A DNA stretch of 43,196 nucleotides from positions 1-43,196 of the forward strand of contig JAFGKU010000146.1 of the NCBI GenBank assembly GCA_016928415.1, in the 5' to 3' direction. This DNA is from Spirochaetales bacterium. GTDB lineage: Bacteria; Spirochaetota; Spirochaetia; SZUA-6; JAFGRV01. A model generated the notes under the pieces. It searched no databases. It worked only from the letters and a program-made list of their open reading frames with translations, and was not told the DNA's origin. A program made the position numbers and the translations under genes. Below are positions 34,356-42,230 of this stretch, piece by piece (position 1 is the stretch's first letter; the number at the start of each line of letters is the position of its first letter).

Positions 34356-34384
34356 ATTATAAATCCATATCTAAAATAAATCAA
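34356..34384 (-). promoter_or_regulatory. Strong promoter of the HD-GYP/era operon, leaderless geometry
   Basis: Minus strand: TTGATT (34379-34384), 17-bp spacer, consensus TATAAT (34356-34361). The ATG at 34346 is 9 nt past the -10, so the predicted leader is about 0-4 nt. Confidence 0.65.
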
Positions 34385-34457
34385 GATTTTTGTAGCGTGA
34401 ATGTTTAACGATAACGTATACAAAACCAAGTTAGGCGCGTTTTTCAATCACACTCTT

Positions 34458-34489
34458 TCACGGAAAAATTTGTATTCATTTTTCCGTGA
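34458..34489 (-). terminator. Hairpin at the 3' end of the unknown gene 34476-35549
   Basis: A perfect 11-bp stem, TCACGGAAAAA (34458-34468) with its inverse (34479-34489), 10-nt loop. The stop codon of the minus-strand gene lies at the stem-loop boundary. The T run is inside the stem rather than after it, so it is a termination or mRNA-stability hairpin of unusual form. Confidence 0.5.
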
Positions 34490-35549
34490 GCTTTAACAGT
34501 GTTTCATGCCAGGGTTCCGTCATTAGCTTATGCATAAGTCCAAGCATATCGGCGGCGCCCCCCAGCCTTCCGGCAAGCTCGTACATCGGCTGCCACCCGC
34601 GGTCAATTCCGGAAAGGACAGAGAGCGGGGCCTTCCTGTCATCATAATAGAACTGGTCGGGGTTTTTAATCCGTGCCTGTTTTTCATCTTCCCAGCAAGC
34701 CGCTGTTTTATTGACTTCGGATTCCATATTTTCCAATAGCAATGCATGCATGTTCTCAGGCGGCTGCCATCCGGGGAGGGCATTGACAGCTTGAGCATCG
34801 AAAAGCGCTGTATAACCCGCCGCGAGTCCGGCGCCTTCCTCCTCGATACGTTTCATGCATACAAGCACCTCCGGCAAGAGTACGGTATCGGAGGAAATCC
34901 TGAGGAGAAACGGCAGCATGGATTCCCCCAAAGTCCCTTCGCAAACGGCTAAAGACTTGATAACGGCCGCCTTCCCGTGAGGAGATTCAGAGAGAAGCAC
35001 ACTGATTATATTAAAATTAATGGACTTTGAAACGGCAAATCTGGCAACAGGCGCGAGGTCTTCTTCCTTCCGGTCCTTGACCAGGCCGTAATAATCTTCG
35101 CACCCGGCCTTCAGCAGGGCGGAAAGGTATTTCTTATAGGTGGCACCCGGTTTTTCAAATTCGAGGGAATTAAACCGCCTGTTAATCCATCTTATAATTT
35201 CATACACACCGGTGCCGGCGAAATTCAGAAAAAGGGAGAGGGTATCATCCGTCGGAGGAATCGATGTATTATCCAGGACATGGATTGCCACATCATTTAC
35301 AGTAAAAAAATCCGTGGTGCCGAAGGCCTGTTCGCCATAACAATCCATTTCCGGTTCCCACCCAAAACGCCTTGCCAGTTCTTCTTCCTCACCGGTTTTT
35401 TCCCCGGGGGGTACTTCCACATTCCGGTCGTCGGCCAGCGATTCCAGGAGAACCTTTAATTTTTCCACGCCAATGGATTTCTCCTGTTTCAATTTATAAA
35501 GGGTCAATACCTTTTTCCATGTGTCTCCGGGATCATTTGTTTCCGACAT
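34476..35549 (-). CDS. Unrecognised cytosolic helical protein
   Basis: 357 residues; I do not recognise a family. No signal peptide or membrane segment. About 1-65 is a helical, charged N-terminus (TLYKLKQEKSIGVEKLKVLLESLADDR). The middle is a series of amphipathic helices that could be HEAT-like (EDLAPVARFAVSKSINFNIISVLLSESPHGKAAVIKSLAVCEG, LLPEVLVCMKRIEEEG). The C-terminus has a Trp-rich stretch (PGWQPPENMHALLLENMES). Ribosome site AAGAG, weak. A promoter is visible upstream. It stands alone between the HD-GYP operon and a divergent unknown gene. Confidence 0.65.
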   Translation of the reverse strand: MSETNDPGDTWKKVLTLYKLKQEKSIGVEKLKVLLESLADDRNVEVPPGEKTGEEEELARRFGWEPEMDCYGEQAFGTTDFFTVNDVAIHVLDNTSIPPTDDTLSLFLNFAGTGVYEIIRWINRRFNSLEFEKPGATYKKYLSALLKAGCEDYYGLVKDRKEEDLAPVARFAVSKSINFNIISVLLSESPHGKAAVIKSLAVCEGTLGESMLPFLLRISSDTVLLPEVLVCMKRIEEEGAGLAAGYTALFDAQAVNALPGWQPPENMHALLLENMESEVNKTAACWEDEKQARIKNPDQFYYDDRKAPLSVLSGIDRGWQPMYELAGRLGGAADMLGLMHKLMTEPWHETLLKLTEK

Positions 35550-35607
35550 CTCTTGTTACACCTCAACAATTAGATTGAATGCAAAATTTTTCACCTGTCT
35601 CCTTTAA

Positions 35608-35636
35608 AGTCTAAAAATATCAATTTGCCCTGTCAA
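35608..35636 (-). promoter_or_regulatory. Promoter of the unknown gene 34476-35549
   Basis: Minus strand: TTGACA (35631-35636), 17-bp spacer, TAGACT (35608-35613). Predicted start near 35601, leaving a leader of about 52 nt. Confidence 0.55.
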
Positions 35637-35668
35637 CAAGGGAATTAAATGCCGGATCAACAGTATCA

Positions 35669-36535
35669 TTGTCAAAACGCTCCGGGCAATGCCCAATGAA
35701 TATTGAGAATTGCTGTAACACCCTTGATTCTTTGGGCAAAATTTCCGATTATAAGTGTATGTATAAAAAGTTGTCTTCAAAAGAAATAAAAATGGTCGTG
35801 GACAAGATAAGGAAAAAATATGACGGCTACTGTGAACAGTTTTTCAAATCACATAATGTACGCGTGGCCTTTGACGAAAGATACCTGAACGCCATAAAAA
35901 ACGGTTCGGACCTTTCCACGTTCCTGATGGCGGAAATCAGCGCCATTGACGAGCTTATAAAAACCGAAGAGGAAAAATTAAATGAATGCTCCGCGCCGAA
36001 CCAGTCGGATAAAATCACGCAATACATAGAAGGAATAATGGAAAGAAATTTGAAGCAGATAGAAAAGTACAAGGAAATAGATTTCCACGCCGACGCCAAT
36101 CCTGAAATAAAAAAGCTCCTTTGGGCATTGACAAAGGTTGATACGGAATATTTCCCCTCCCTTTTTTCCATATTCCGTTCCTTGAACTTCACCGATTCAT
36201 TGATTACCCTTTCAGGTATCGAAGATCAATTCCGGGAGCTCACGTACTGGAAAGGTTCCGATGTGCCCCTCAAGTTGAGCAGGTATGTCCTCCTCCTCAA
36301 CAGAATCGTAAAGGAATATTCCGCCTTTGAACGGGAAGAAAAAAATTACATCAAGGAATCCGCGTTTGCCCTTCATGACCTGGCAGGGCTCCTTATAAAA
36401 ACCCTGAATGAGCACGAGGATATGGATGCACGCGACAAAGACAACCTCAGGCAAATCCTCAATTTCATAACAAACATTATCATAGATTTCAGGCTGAAAG
36501 ACCTGAAAAGAAACAAGCATTCACATATCAGATAA
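35669..36535 (+). CDS. Unrecognised helical protein with a Cys-rich N-terminus
   Basis: 288 residues from TTG 35669; ATG 35696 (residue 10) is an alternative, and neither has a good ribosome site. No family recognised. The N-terminus has cysteines at 8, 15, 16 and 30 (GQCP...NCCNT...YKCMY), which might bind a metal. The rest is charged alpha-helix (KKLSSKEIKMVVDKIRKKYDGYC, IDELIKTEEEKLNEC, LKLSRYVLLLNRIVKEYSAFEREEKNYIKE) ending basic (RLKDLKRNKH). Cytosolic. A PHP-domain gene starts 46 bp downstream on the same strand, so an operon is likely. Confidence 0.65.
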   Translation: MSKRSGQCPMNIENCCNTLDSLGKISDYKCMYKKLSSKEIKMVVDKIRKKYDGYCEQFFKSHNVRVAFDERYLNAIKNGSDLSTFLMAEISAIDELIKTEEEKLNECSAPNQSDKITQYIEGIMERNLKQIEKYKEIDFHADANPEIKKLLWALTKVDTEYFPSLFSIFRSLNFTDSLITLSGIEDQFRELTYWKGSDVPLKLSRYVLLLNRIVKEYSAFEREEKNYIKESAFALHDLAGLLIKTLNEHEDMDARDKDNLRQILNFITNIIIDFRLKDLKRNKHSHIR

Positions 36536-36581
36536 ACCTGAAGAGTATTGCGCATGACAGCCGGAAAAGGTATATTCAGGC

Positions 36582-37469
36582 ATGAAAGCGAACATGCACC
36601 TGCATTCCCGTTATTCGGACGGACTTCAATGGCCTGAAGAAGTGGCTGCCCGCGCGGCCCATGTCGGTCTTGACCTTGCCGTACTGACCGACCATGATTC
36701 CATGGAAGGCTCCAGTGAGTTTACAAGGGCATGCACGGCATTCGATGTTAAATCCATTAAAGGAGCTGAAATAGACTGCGTAGCCCCCGAAATCGGCTTC
36801 AACAGCGAGATCCTCGCCTATTTTCCCGGGGGTGACTGTCCGCATACCACGAGGCTGTTAAGGGAGCTTGTCAACGAACGGGAACAGAAAATGGTTTCTT
36901 ATATAGAGAAAGCCAGGGACCTGTTCAAGAGGAATGACCTTGAATTTAAAGAAGTAAAAGAAATGAAGATCGGATTCACGCCCCTGAAAAAAAAGGAATA
37001 CCATTTTTCCTATACCAAAGTAGACCTGTATCTTTACCTGAACCGGAAAGGCCTTGTATCCGGAGATCTCAGTTACAGAAAATTCAAATCCGACTTCAGG
37101 TCATCGCTTTTCCCGGAAGAGTTGGATACCAAACCTGATTTGGTACAAACCGTGAAAACTATCCTTTCAGACAACGGATATCCTGTCCTGGCCCATCCCG
37201 GCATACTGTTTGAATTCGATTTGGAAAAAATGCGGAATGAAATTGACCAATTCCGTAAAATCCTGAAGCACTGTAAAAACGCTGGTATGTGGGGTATTGA
37301 AATGTACTTTTACAGGGAAAACAGGGAACAATTCAACAAGCTTGTAAGGGAAGAAGCGGACAAACTGGGATTCCGTTATACCTACGGAACGGACTGCCAC
37401 GGACGCAATTCCCAGTTCGACACCATCGAACTGAGTCACGGTGAATTTGACCTGTCAAGCTTTGACTAA
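36582..37469 (+). CDS. PHP-domain metal-dependent phosphoesterase
   Basis: 295 residues. The PHP fold is a metal-dependent phosphoesterase related to the YciV/RNase AM (5'-3' exonuclease) group and to the PHP domain of DNA polymerase III alpha. Metal ligands visible: HLHSRYSDG (H6, H8, D13), LTDHD (37-39), GAEID, LAHPG and GTDCHG near the C-terminus. The middle insert (YIEKARDLFKRNDLEFKEV...) is family-typical. No membrane segment. The specific substrate (RNA 5' ends, nucleotides or a sugar phosphate) cannot be told. Downstream partner of the Cys-rich unknown gene. Confidence 0.85.
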   Translation: MKANMHLHSRYSDGLQWPEEVAARAAHVGLDLAVLTDHDSMEGSSEFTRACTAFDVKSIKGAEIDCVAPEIGFNSEILAYFPGGDCPHTTRLLRELVNEREQKMVSYIEKARDLFKRNDLEFKEVKEMKIGFTPLKKKEYHFSYTKVDLYLYLNRKGLVSGDLSYRKFKSDFRSSLFPEELDTKPDLVQTVKTILSDNGYPVLAHPGILFEFDLEKMRNEIDQFRKILKHCKNAGMWGIEMYFYRENREQFNKLVREEADKLGFRYTYGTDCHGRNSQFDTIELSHGEFDLSSFD

Positions 37470-37636
37470 ACCAACACAGATGACGCCGAGTATTCACTGA
37501 TTTTGCAGAGGTAAAAATCAAGACTTTAAATCCAATGTTTTGGTATCCTGCGTAAAATATAAATCACAGACAAATTGTTTTTTCATTGTTGGAAATACTC
37601 CGCCTGACCTTTGCCGTCCCTTGTATAGTCAAAGAA

Positions 37637-37663
37637 ACGGGCTGCCCGGTTAAGGCAGCCCGT
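37637..37663 (-). terminator. Rho-independent terminator of the merR-VIT/VWA operon
   Basis: A perfect 10-bp GC-rich stem, ACGGGCTGCC (37637-37646) with its inverse (37654-37663), 7-nt loop, followed on the minus strand by TTTCTTT. It lies 7 bp past the stop of the VIT/VWA gene. Confidence 0.85.
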
Positions 37664-37669
37664 GAACCG

Positions 37670-39991
37670 TCACAACACGATTCCCCATTCGTTTTTCAAT
37701 ACTTCCTCAACCGGTTTGCCGCCGATCGTGAATTTAACCTGCCCGGAAAGCCAGCTTTTGGCTTTTTTCACGGCACGCTTACTCGCTTCGAAAGCCGTTT
37801 TATCTTCGTGCAGCAGGTATACTGCCAGGTAAGTGGTCAGGATCTTTTCGCAGAGTTCCTTATCCCCTGCATCCATTTTACCGATTAACGCCTTGATTTC
37901 TCTGGCGTCTTTTCCCAGTTTTTCGGCCACAATATCAAGGCCCGTAAAACAGCCTGAAGCCTGTTGTGTCTTGAGAAGGTCGAGGTACCAGTCTGAGTCT
38001 CCGCCGTTTTTCCCGGACTCTTTACTCCTTGAATCCACCGGGGAACCGCGTTTCCCTGATGTTTTTTTCTTCATTTTGAAGTCAATACCGGATAAAAGGT
38101 TAGTGAACAATCCACCGGCGCTTTTCCTGGGCTGTGAATACATGGCAGGAGAAGCCGGACTCATATCAAGGCCGGCAAAGTCCTGTTCTTCCGCCTCACC
38201 GTAACCGATGCCGTGCCAGTCTTTCGTGAGTTGAACGGGTATCCGCCGGTATTCAGGTCTTTCGTTTGTCCGGTCTTTCTGTTTCCTCTCCTCAATCGCT
38301 ATATAACTAGTAAATTCGGTAAGTATATTGAACTTGAGACCTAATTCCGTTATTTCTTTTTCGACAGCTTTTATTTTCCTCTGCTCCTGGTTGGACCCGG
38401 TTGTATCGCTTTCCTTTAAGTCCTTGATTCGGGAAAGAGCCCATAAGGACGGAATGGCGTTATCCTTTACGGGTCTTCCGATTTTCGCTTTCCAATTATA
38501 CGGTTGGTCCAGATATTGCGCACTGAATACAATTTCGGCCCCCGAAGGCACATCCCCATCCACCTTTGCAAACAGGGAATAACTGTCCCCTTCAAAAAGC
38601 TGGGCAAACCGCGAAGGCGGTGTCAGCCTGCAACCTTCTGCCGTGACCTTAATATCGGCCAGGGAAGGCTGTGAAATACGCGAAAATTGGCGCAGCACCT
38701 TGGGCTGGATTTTCTCGCCGGGCTGAATCATTTCGAACGCCCCATTGGTCGCCCTGGCCGTTCCCTTGACCAGGTGATGACTAGCGCCGTAACCAATGCC
38801 AAACGTGAAAACCCGAAGCCTGTCACTGGCTGATGCGGCAAGCTTGATTACCGCATCCGGATTACTCACTTCACCGTCTGTCAATAATATTACATCGCGG
38901 GTATAACCCTTTACTACCGGCATTCCGCAAACAAACTGAAAAGGCGCAAGCAGTTCCGTACCGCCCAGGTTGGCATCAATTGAATTAATGTACGCAATGG
39001 CCTTTTTAAACGTTTTCTCATTGTATGAGACCGGTTCCTTGCTGTACACTTCATAAGTGGAACCAAACCGTATAATATTGAAAAGATCCCCCTTGTTTAA
39101 CGAGCGGAGTGAAATGTCCAGGGCTTCTTTCGCTTCCTTGATAGATGATCCTCCCATGGACCCCGAACAATCGAGAATGAAAATGACCTCTGATTTCGAT
39201 TCCTTTTGGGGCGCGAATTCGTCAAATTCGGGAAAGAACCTTAAAAGAACGGCCTTTTCCGTGTTTTCATGTTCCGCCAGAACACACACCGGGTCTTTTG
39301 TATGGTTCAGCCTGATCTCAAGAATGAAGTCCCTGTCCAATGCGGCACACTTATCGGCCAACCCGGCTTTTAATCCGCCTTCCATCTGTTCGGTTATGAT
39401 CTTATGGGAAGGAGAAACCACTTCCTCTATCCCCTCCGCCCGTATATTTACGTTCAGCGAAAGTTTATAAGGGGCATCGAGCGAATACGGCGAAGACAGG
39501 GTATCCGCCTTAACAGGGTCCGTACCGGCAGGAATATAGCGCGGGCTTACCGACGCGGGAATTTGCAGGCGCATAACCCCGTCATTAATGGGTAATCCGG
39601 TTACATAACGCAATGTAACCTTCACTTTCTGGCCGGGAAGGATATTGCCCACCGAGATGTTCAGCACATCGCCGAGTTCCTGGTCTAAAAGAAAACCGGC
39701 ATTCCCTTCTTCAATAGCCTTATCATATATCTCAAAGGCCTTTTCCCTCTCTTCAGTGATGCCTTTTATGGTTCTCCCCCCTGTTTCAATTTCGAATCCT
39801 ATGACTGCGGCCGATTCCTCTACAGGGAAAAGGTATACCGCCTCAATGGCCTTTTCCTCAGTATTCTCGAATTCCTGGGTGAGGGTGGTGATCCCGGCAA
39901 ATTCTTTAACCTCTACATCTATGGATACGCCTTTCAGGGCTACCTGCCTTGAATCTTCCTTTACAAATAACATGGCTTGTTTTATGCTCAT
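37670..39991 (-). CDS. VIT and von Willebrand A domain protein
   Basis: 773 residues from ATG 39991, chosen over the longer frame because AGGAGG lies just upstream. About 1-130 is a VIT domain (VALKGVSIDVEVKEFAGITTLTQEF ... AVYLFPVEESAAVIGFEIETGGR, as in inter-alpha-trypsin inhibitor heavy chains). A VWA domain follows at about 266-445, with the MIDAS metal site DCSGSMGGSS (D274). Residues 445-600 are beta-rich, 620-700 a low-complexity basic linker (KMKKKTSGKRGS), and the last 80 a helical domain. No signal peptide, so it is probably cytosolic. Such proteins act as metal-dependent protein-binding scaffolds. It overlaps the upstream merR gene by 4 nt and so is under its control. Confidence 0.9.
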   Translation of the reverse strand: MSIKQAMLFVKEDSRQVALKGVSIDVEVKEFAGITTLTQEFENTEEKAIEAVYLFPVEESAAVIGFEIETGGRTIKGITEEREKAFEIYDKAIEEGNAGFLLDQELGDVLNISVGNILPGQKVKVTLRYVTGLPINDGVMRLQIPASVSPRYIPAGTDPVKADTLSSPYSLDAPYKLSLNVNIRAEGIEEVVSPSHKIITEQMEGGLKAGLADKCAALDRDFILEIRLNHTKDPVCVLAEHENTEKAVLLRFFPEFDEFAPQKESKSEVIFILDCSGSMGGSSIKEAKEALDISLRSLNKGDLFNIIRFGSTYEVYSKEPVSYNEKTFKKAIAYINSIDANLGGTELLAPFQFVCGMPVVKGYTRDVILLTDGEVSNPDAVIKLAASASDRLRVFTFGIGYGASHHLVKGTARATNGAFEMIQPGEKIQPKVLRQFSRISQPSLADIKVTAEGCRLTPPSRFAQLFEGDSYSLFAKVDGDVPSGAEIVFSAQYLDQPYNWKAKIGRPVKDNAIPSLWALSRIKDLKESDTTGSNQEQRKIKAVEKEITELGLKFNILTEFTSYIAIEERKQKDRTNERPEYRRIPVQLTKDWHGIGYGEAEEQDFAGLDMSPASPAMYSQPRKSAGGLFTNLLSGIDFKMKKKTSGKRGSPVDSRSKESGKNGGDSDWYLDLLKTQQASGCFTGLDIVAEKLGKDAREIKALIGKMDAGDKELCEKILTTYLAVYLLHEDKTAFEASKRAVKKAKSWLSGQVKFTIGGKPVEEVLKNEWGIVL

Positions 39992-40368
39992 TGTTTCCTC
40001 CTGTTCATAAGCTCGATCATAAATTGCCTGATTTCCGATAAATCCTCCAGTGAAAAAATTCCCGGACCATACACAAGGTCGACTTCGGGTGCAAGATGAC
40101 ACCGTTCCCATCGCGTAATGGCGAGGTCCTTGAAATCATCCTTTTCTTCCGAAGGGGTATTCCCCTCCATTACTTCTTTCATTTTAATGAGAAGCACACC
40201 CTGCTCAGAAAGCGTCTTGATTTTTTTCACCTGTTCAACATGACTGTCCGTATAATACGAACCCCTTCCCCCGCCTTCAGGGGGGTCCAGGAGTCCTTTC
40301 TGGATGTAGTACCGGATGGTTCTTCTGGTCAAACCGGTCAGCTTGGCCAAAGTTTCGATATTATACAT
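39988..40368 (-). CDS. MerR-family transcriptional regulator
   Basis: 126 residues. N-terminal winged helix-turn-helix of the MerR type (YNIETLAKLTGLTRRTIRYYIQKGLLDPP, then SYYTDSHVEQVKKIKTLSEQG, about 1-70). The C-terminal part (70-126) is short, has one Cys and no obvious metal or drug site. It ends FMIELMNRRKQ with its TGA inside the ATGA overlap with the VIT/VWA gene. Ribosome site AAGGAG. The palindrome over its own promoter suggests autoregulation. Confidence 0.9.
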   Translation of the reverse strand: MYNIETLAKLTGLTRRTIRYYIQKGLLDPPEGGGRGSYYTDSHVEQVKKIKTLSEQGVLLIKMKEVMEGNTPSEEKDDFKDLAITRWERCHLAPEVDLVYGPGIFSLEDLSEIRQFMIELMNRRKQ

Positions 40369-40392
40369 ATCTTTTCTCCTTATCTCGACATT

Positions 40393-40421
40393 AATATAAC
40401 ATTTATCGTGACAGTTGTCAA
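40393..40421 (-). promoter_or_regulatory. Consensus promoter of the merR-VIT/VWA operon
   Basis: Minus strand: TTGACA (40416-40421), 17-bp spacer, TATATT (40393-40398). Predicted start near 40386, about 18 nt before the merR ATG, with the ribosome site between. Confidence 0.75.
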
Positions 40422-40426
40422 GATAA
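40403..40426. promoter_or_regulatory. 24-bp palindromic operator over the merR promoter
   Basis: A near-perfect dyad: arms TTATC and TGACA mirrored by TGTCA and GATAA, single-base gaps between arm parts, two bases at the centre. It covers the -35 and the upstream half of the spacer. This is the probable binding site of the MerR-type regulator encoded next to it. Confidence 0.65.
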
Positions 40427-40471
40427 ATTAAAAAGAATTCACCAATTTTCGTGGCGGCTTATTGAAATTCC

Positions 40472-40513
40472 AAAAAAACCCCTGCATCCAGCTTAAATCC
40501 GGAAACAGGGGTT
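40472..40513 (-). terminator. Rho-independent terminator of the DUF4097-DUF2089-MFS operon
   Basis: An 8-bp stem AACCCCTG (40477-40484) with CAGGGGTT (40506-40513), with an inner TCC/GGA pairing, followed on the minus strand by seven T (40472-40478 region). It lies just past the end of the MFS gene. Confidence 0.85.
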
Positions 40514-40536
40514 ATCAAATCACAGGAATATTTTTT

Positions 40537-41863
40537 TTATTCAGCAGAGGCGGAAACGCTCTTTGGTGCTTCCCCCTTCACTTTTACGGATGCCTCCTCA
40601 GGTGCTTCAGAACAGGCAATATATTGGCGCATCTCCCTGTTTCTGAAGATGAAAATGGAGAAAAGCAATATCACGATACAACAGAAAAGAAATATGAAAG
40701 AAACCTGACGGTTTAACAGGTCCGCTACTATGGCAGATATCCCCATTCCGAGAGGCATAAGACCGCTTATGATTGTTCCCATGACGCCGAAAACCCTGCC
40801 CTTTATTTCAGCGGGAGTTTGTATCTGCAGTGCCGTGGTAAACGTTATGTTCACAAACCCGTTTTAATATACCTATCAGGGTAAAAGCAATCAGGGATAT
40901 TACAGGGTTACCGCTCAAGGCAAAAATAATGCCAAGAACAGCCATGACAGTAATGCTGAACACGTAAGCCGAACTTTTTACCTTTCCTTTGAGGTCAAGA
41001 ATTCCGGTAAGTATATAGCCGACGATGGCGCCCATCCCGAACCCTCCCATGAAAAATCCATACCACTCCGCCCCGATGTGCAGCGTGTCTTCAACAAAAA
41101 ACGGAAGCAGGACTATGATCGGGCTTGAAAAAAAATTAAGCACGGCAATAGTCGTCAAGCTGCTTCGAAGCCCCTTGTTTGAGAAAATATATTTCAGCCC
41201 TTCCGCAATGTTTGCCATGTGTGCCCTGATTGTTTTTTTCAAATTACCTTTGGCCATTTTCTTTGTCCTGTCGGGTAATTTAATAAACGATTCGGTAATA
41301 CCGCAGTATAAGAAGGAAAGACTGTTTACCAGGAACATGAACGGCGCACCGATGACCTTGAATATAACCCCTCCAAGACTTTGTCCGACCAAAACGGAAA
41401 TCTGATACGAGGAACTCGTTATAGAATTCGCACGTTGAAGGTCCCTTGCCGGAACTATGTCAGGGACGGATGCCTGGATGGCGGGATTGAATGCGGAAAA
41501 AATGATCCCATTGATTATGGCGAGCGTGATGATTAATCCGAATATGAGCCAGAGAGCATCCGGCATTGTAAAAATAACGATTGAAAGCGAAAAAAACCCG
41601 ATCCCGGACAAAATATCACAGAGAACAATTATCTTCTTCCGTGAATGTGTATCGGCAAAGGAGCCCCCGATGGGTCCGAACAGTATCGTCGTTAACGTCC
41701 ACAGAATGCTGGTAAGGCCAACCAGTGTGGCCATGTGGAGGGAATGCTTGACCCAGAAAATTTCTCCGATAATGGCCATTTGCGTTCCCATCTGGCTGAT
41801 GAACTGCCCCTGCCAGAGGAGAAGGAAATTCCGGTTGAACAGCTTCTTTGGAGCATCAGTCAT
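40537..41863 (-). pseudogene. MFS transporter interrupted by a +1 frameshift
   Basis: Two overlapping frames together make one major-facilitator transporter of about 440 residues. The N-terminal frame (ATG 41863, down to 40808) covers about 10 transmembrane helices, including the MFS loop motif GGSFADTHSRKK. The rest (about helices 10/11-12 and a basic/acidic tail, ending at 40537) continues in another frame. The break is near plus 40862-40865, a run of four T (AAAA on the coding strand). Removing one A restores ...GILNGFVNITFTTALQ. The usual MFS A-like motif after the break (PAEIKGRVFGVMGT) fits the DHA3/macrolide-efflux-like group. It may be a sequencing error, a recent mutation or frameshifting. 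The start ATG overlaps the DUF2089 stop by 8 nt. Last gene of the operon. Confidence 0.82.
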
Positions 41864-42230
41864 CGACGCTCTCACCTTTGAGCATTTTTTCCGCCTGTTC
41901 AACCGTTATTTCCTTGTTCTTAAGCTTTTCAAGCACGACCCGGGCATCAGGAAGTTCCGACCCCTTGCCCAGGCTTGCAAACATTTCCTCGATCCGCTTC
42001 AGAACGGTCGGGTAGGATATTCCCAGGCTTTTTTGAACATCCTTGAGGTTTCCCCTTGCCTTGAGAAAAACATCGAACAGGCTTCGCATTCCCGCCTCAA
42101 GCTGACACACCGGACACGGCGTAAAGAACCCGGTTACTTCGGTGGCGCACACGGGACATTCCAGCTTCACAATTCGCATGGTTGCGCCGCAGGACGGGCA
42201 GCTTGTCTGTATGGCATTCGGCTCACTCAT
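41856..42230 (-). CDS. DUF2089 zinc-ribbon/HTH regulator
   Basis: 124 residues. The N-terminus has a cysteine zinc-ribbon (CPSCG at 11-15, then CPVC at 25-28 and CPVC at 39-42). A helix-turn-helix-like segment follows (RGNLKDVQKSLGISYPTVLKRIEEM), the hallmark of DUF2089 proteins. It ends in a short helical module LEKLKNKEITVEQAEKMLKG, which also opens the neighbouring DUF4097 protein. Probably a small transcriptional regulator of the operon. Its ATG overlaps the DUF4097 stop (ATGA), and the MFS start overlaps its own stop. Confidence 0.88.
   Translation of the reverse strand: MSEPNAIQTSCPSCGATMRIVKLECPVCATEVTGFFTPCPVCQLEAGMRSLFDVFLKARGNLKDVQKSLGISYPTVLKRIEEMFASLGKGSELPDARVVLEKLKNKEITVEQAEKMLKGESVDD

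Noticed and set aside
37670-40111. Longer start (40111) for the VIT/VWA gene
   Set aside because: The extra 40 codons overlap merR almost throughout, and AGGAGG supports ATG 39991.
40862-40865. Programmed -1 frameshift in the MFS gene
   Set aside because: The shift needed is +1, and no X-XXY-YYZ slippery heptamer or downstream pseudoknot was evident.
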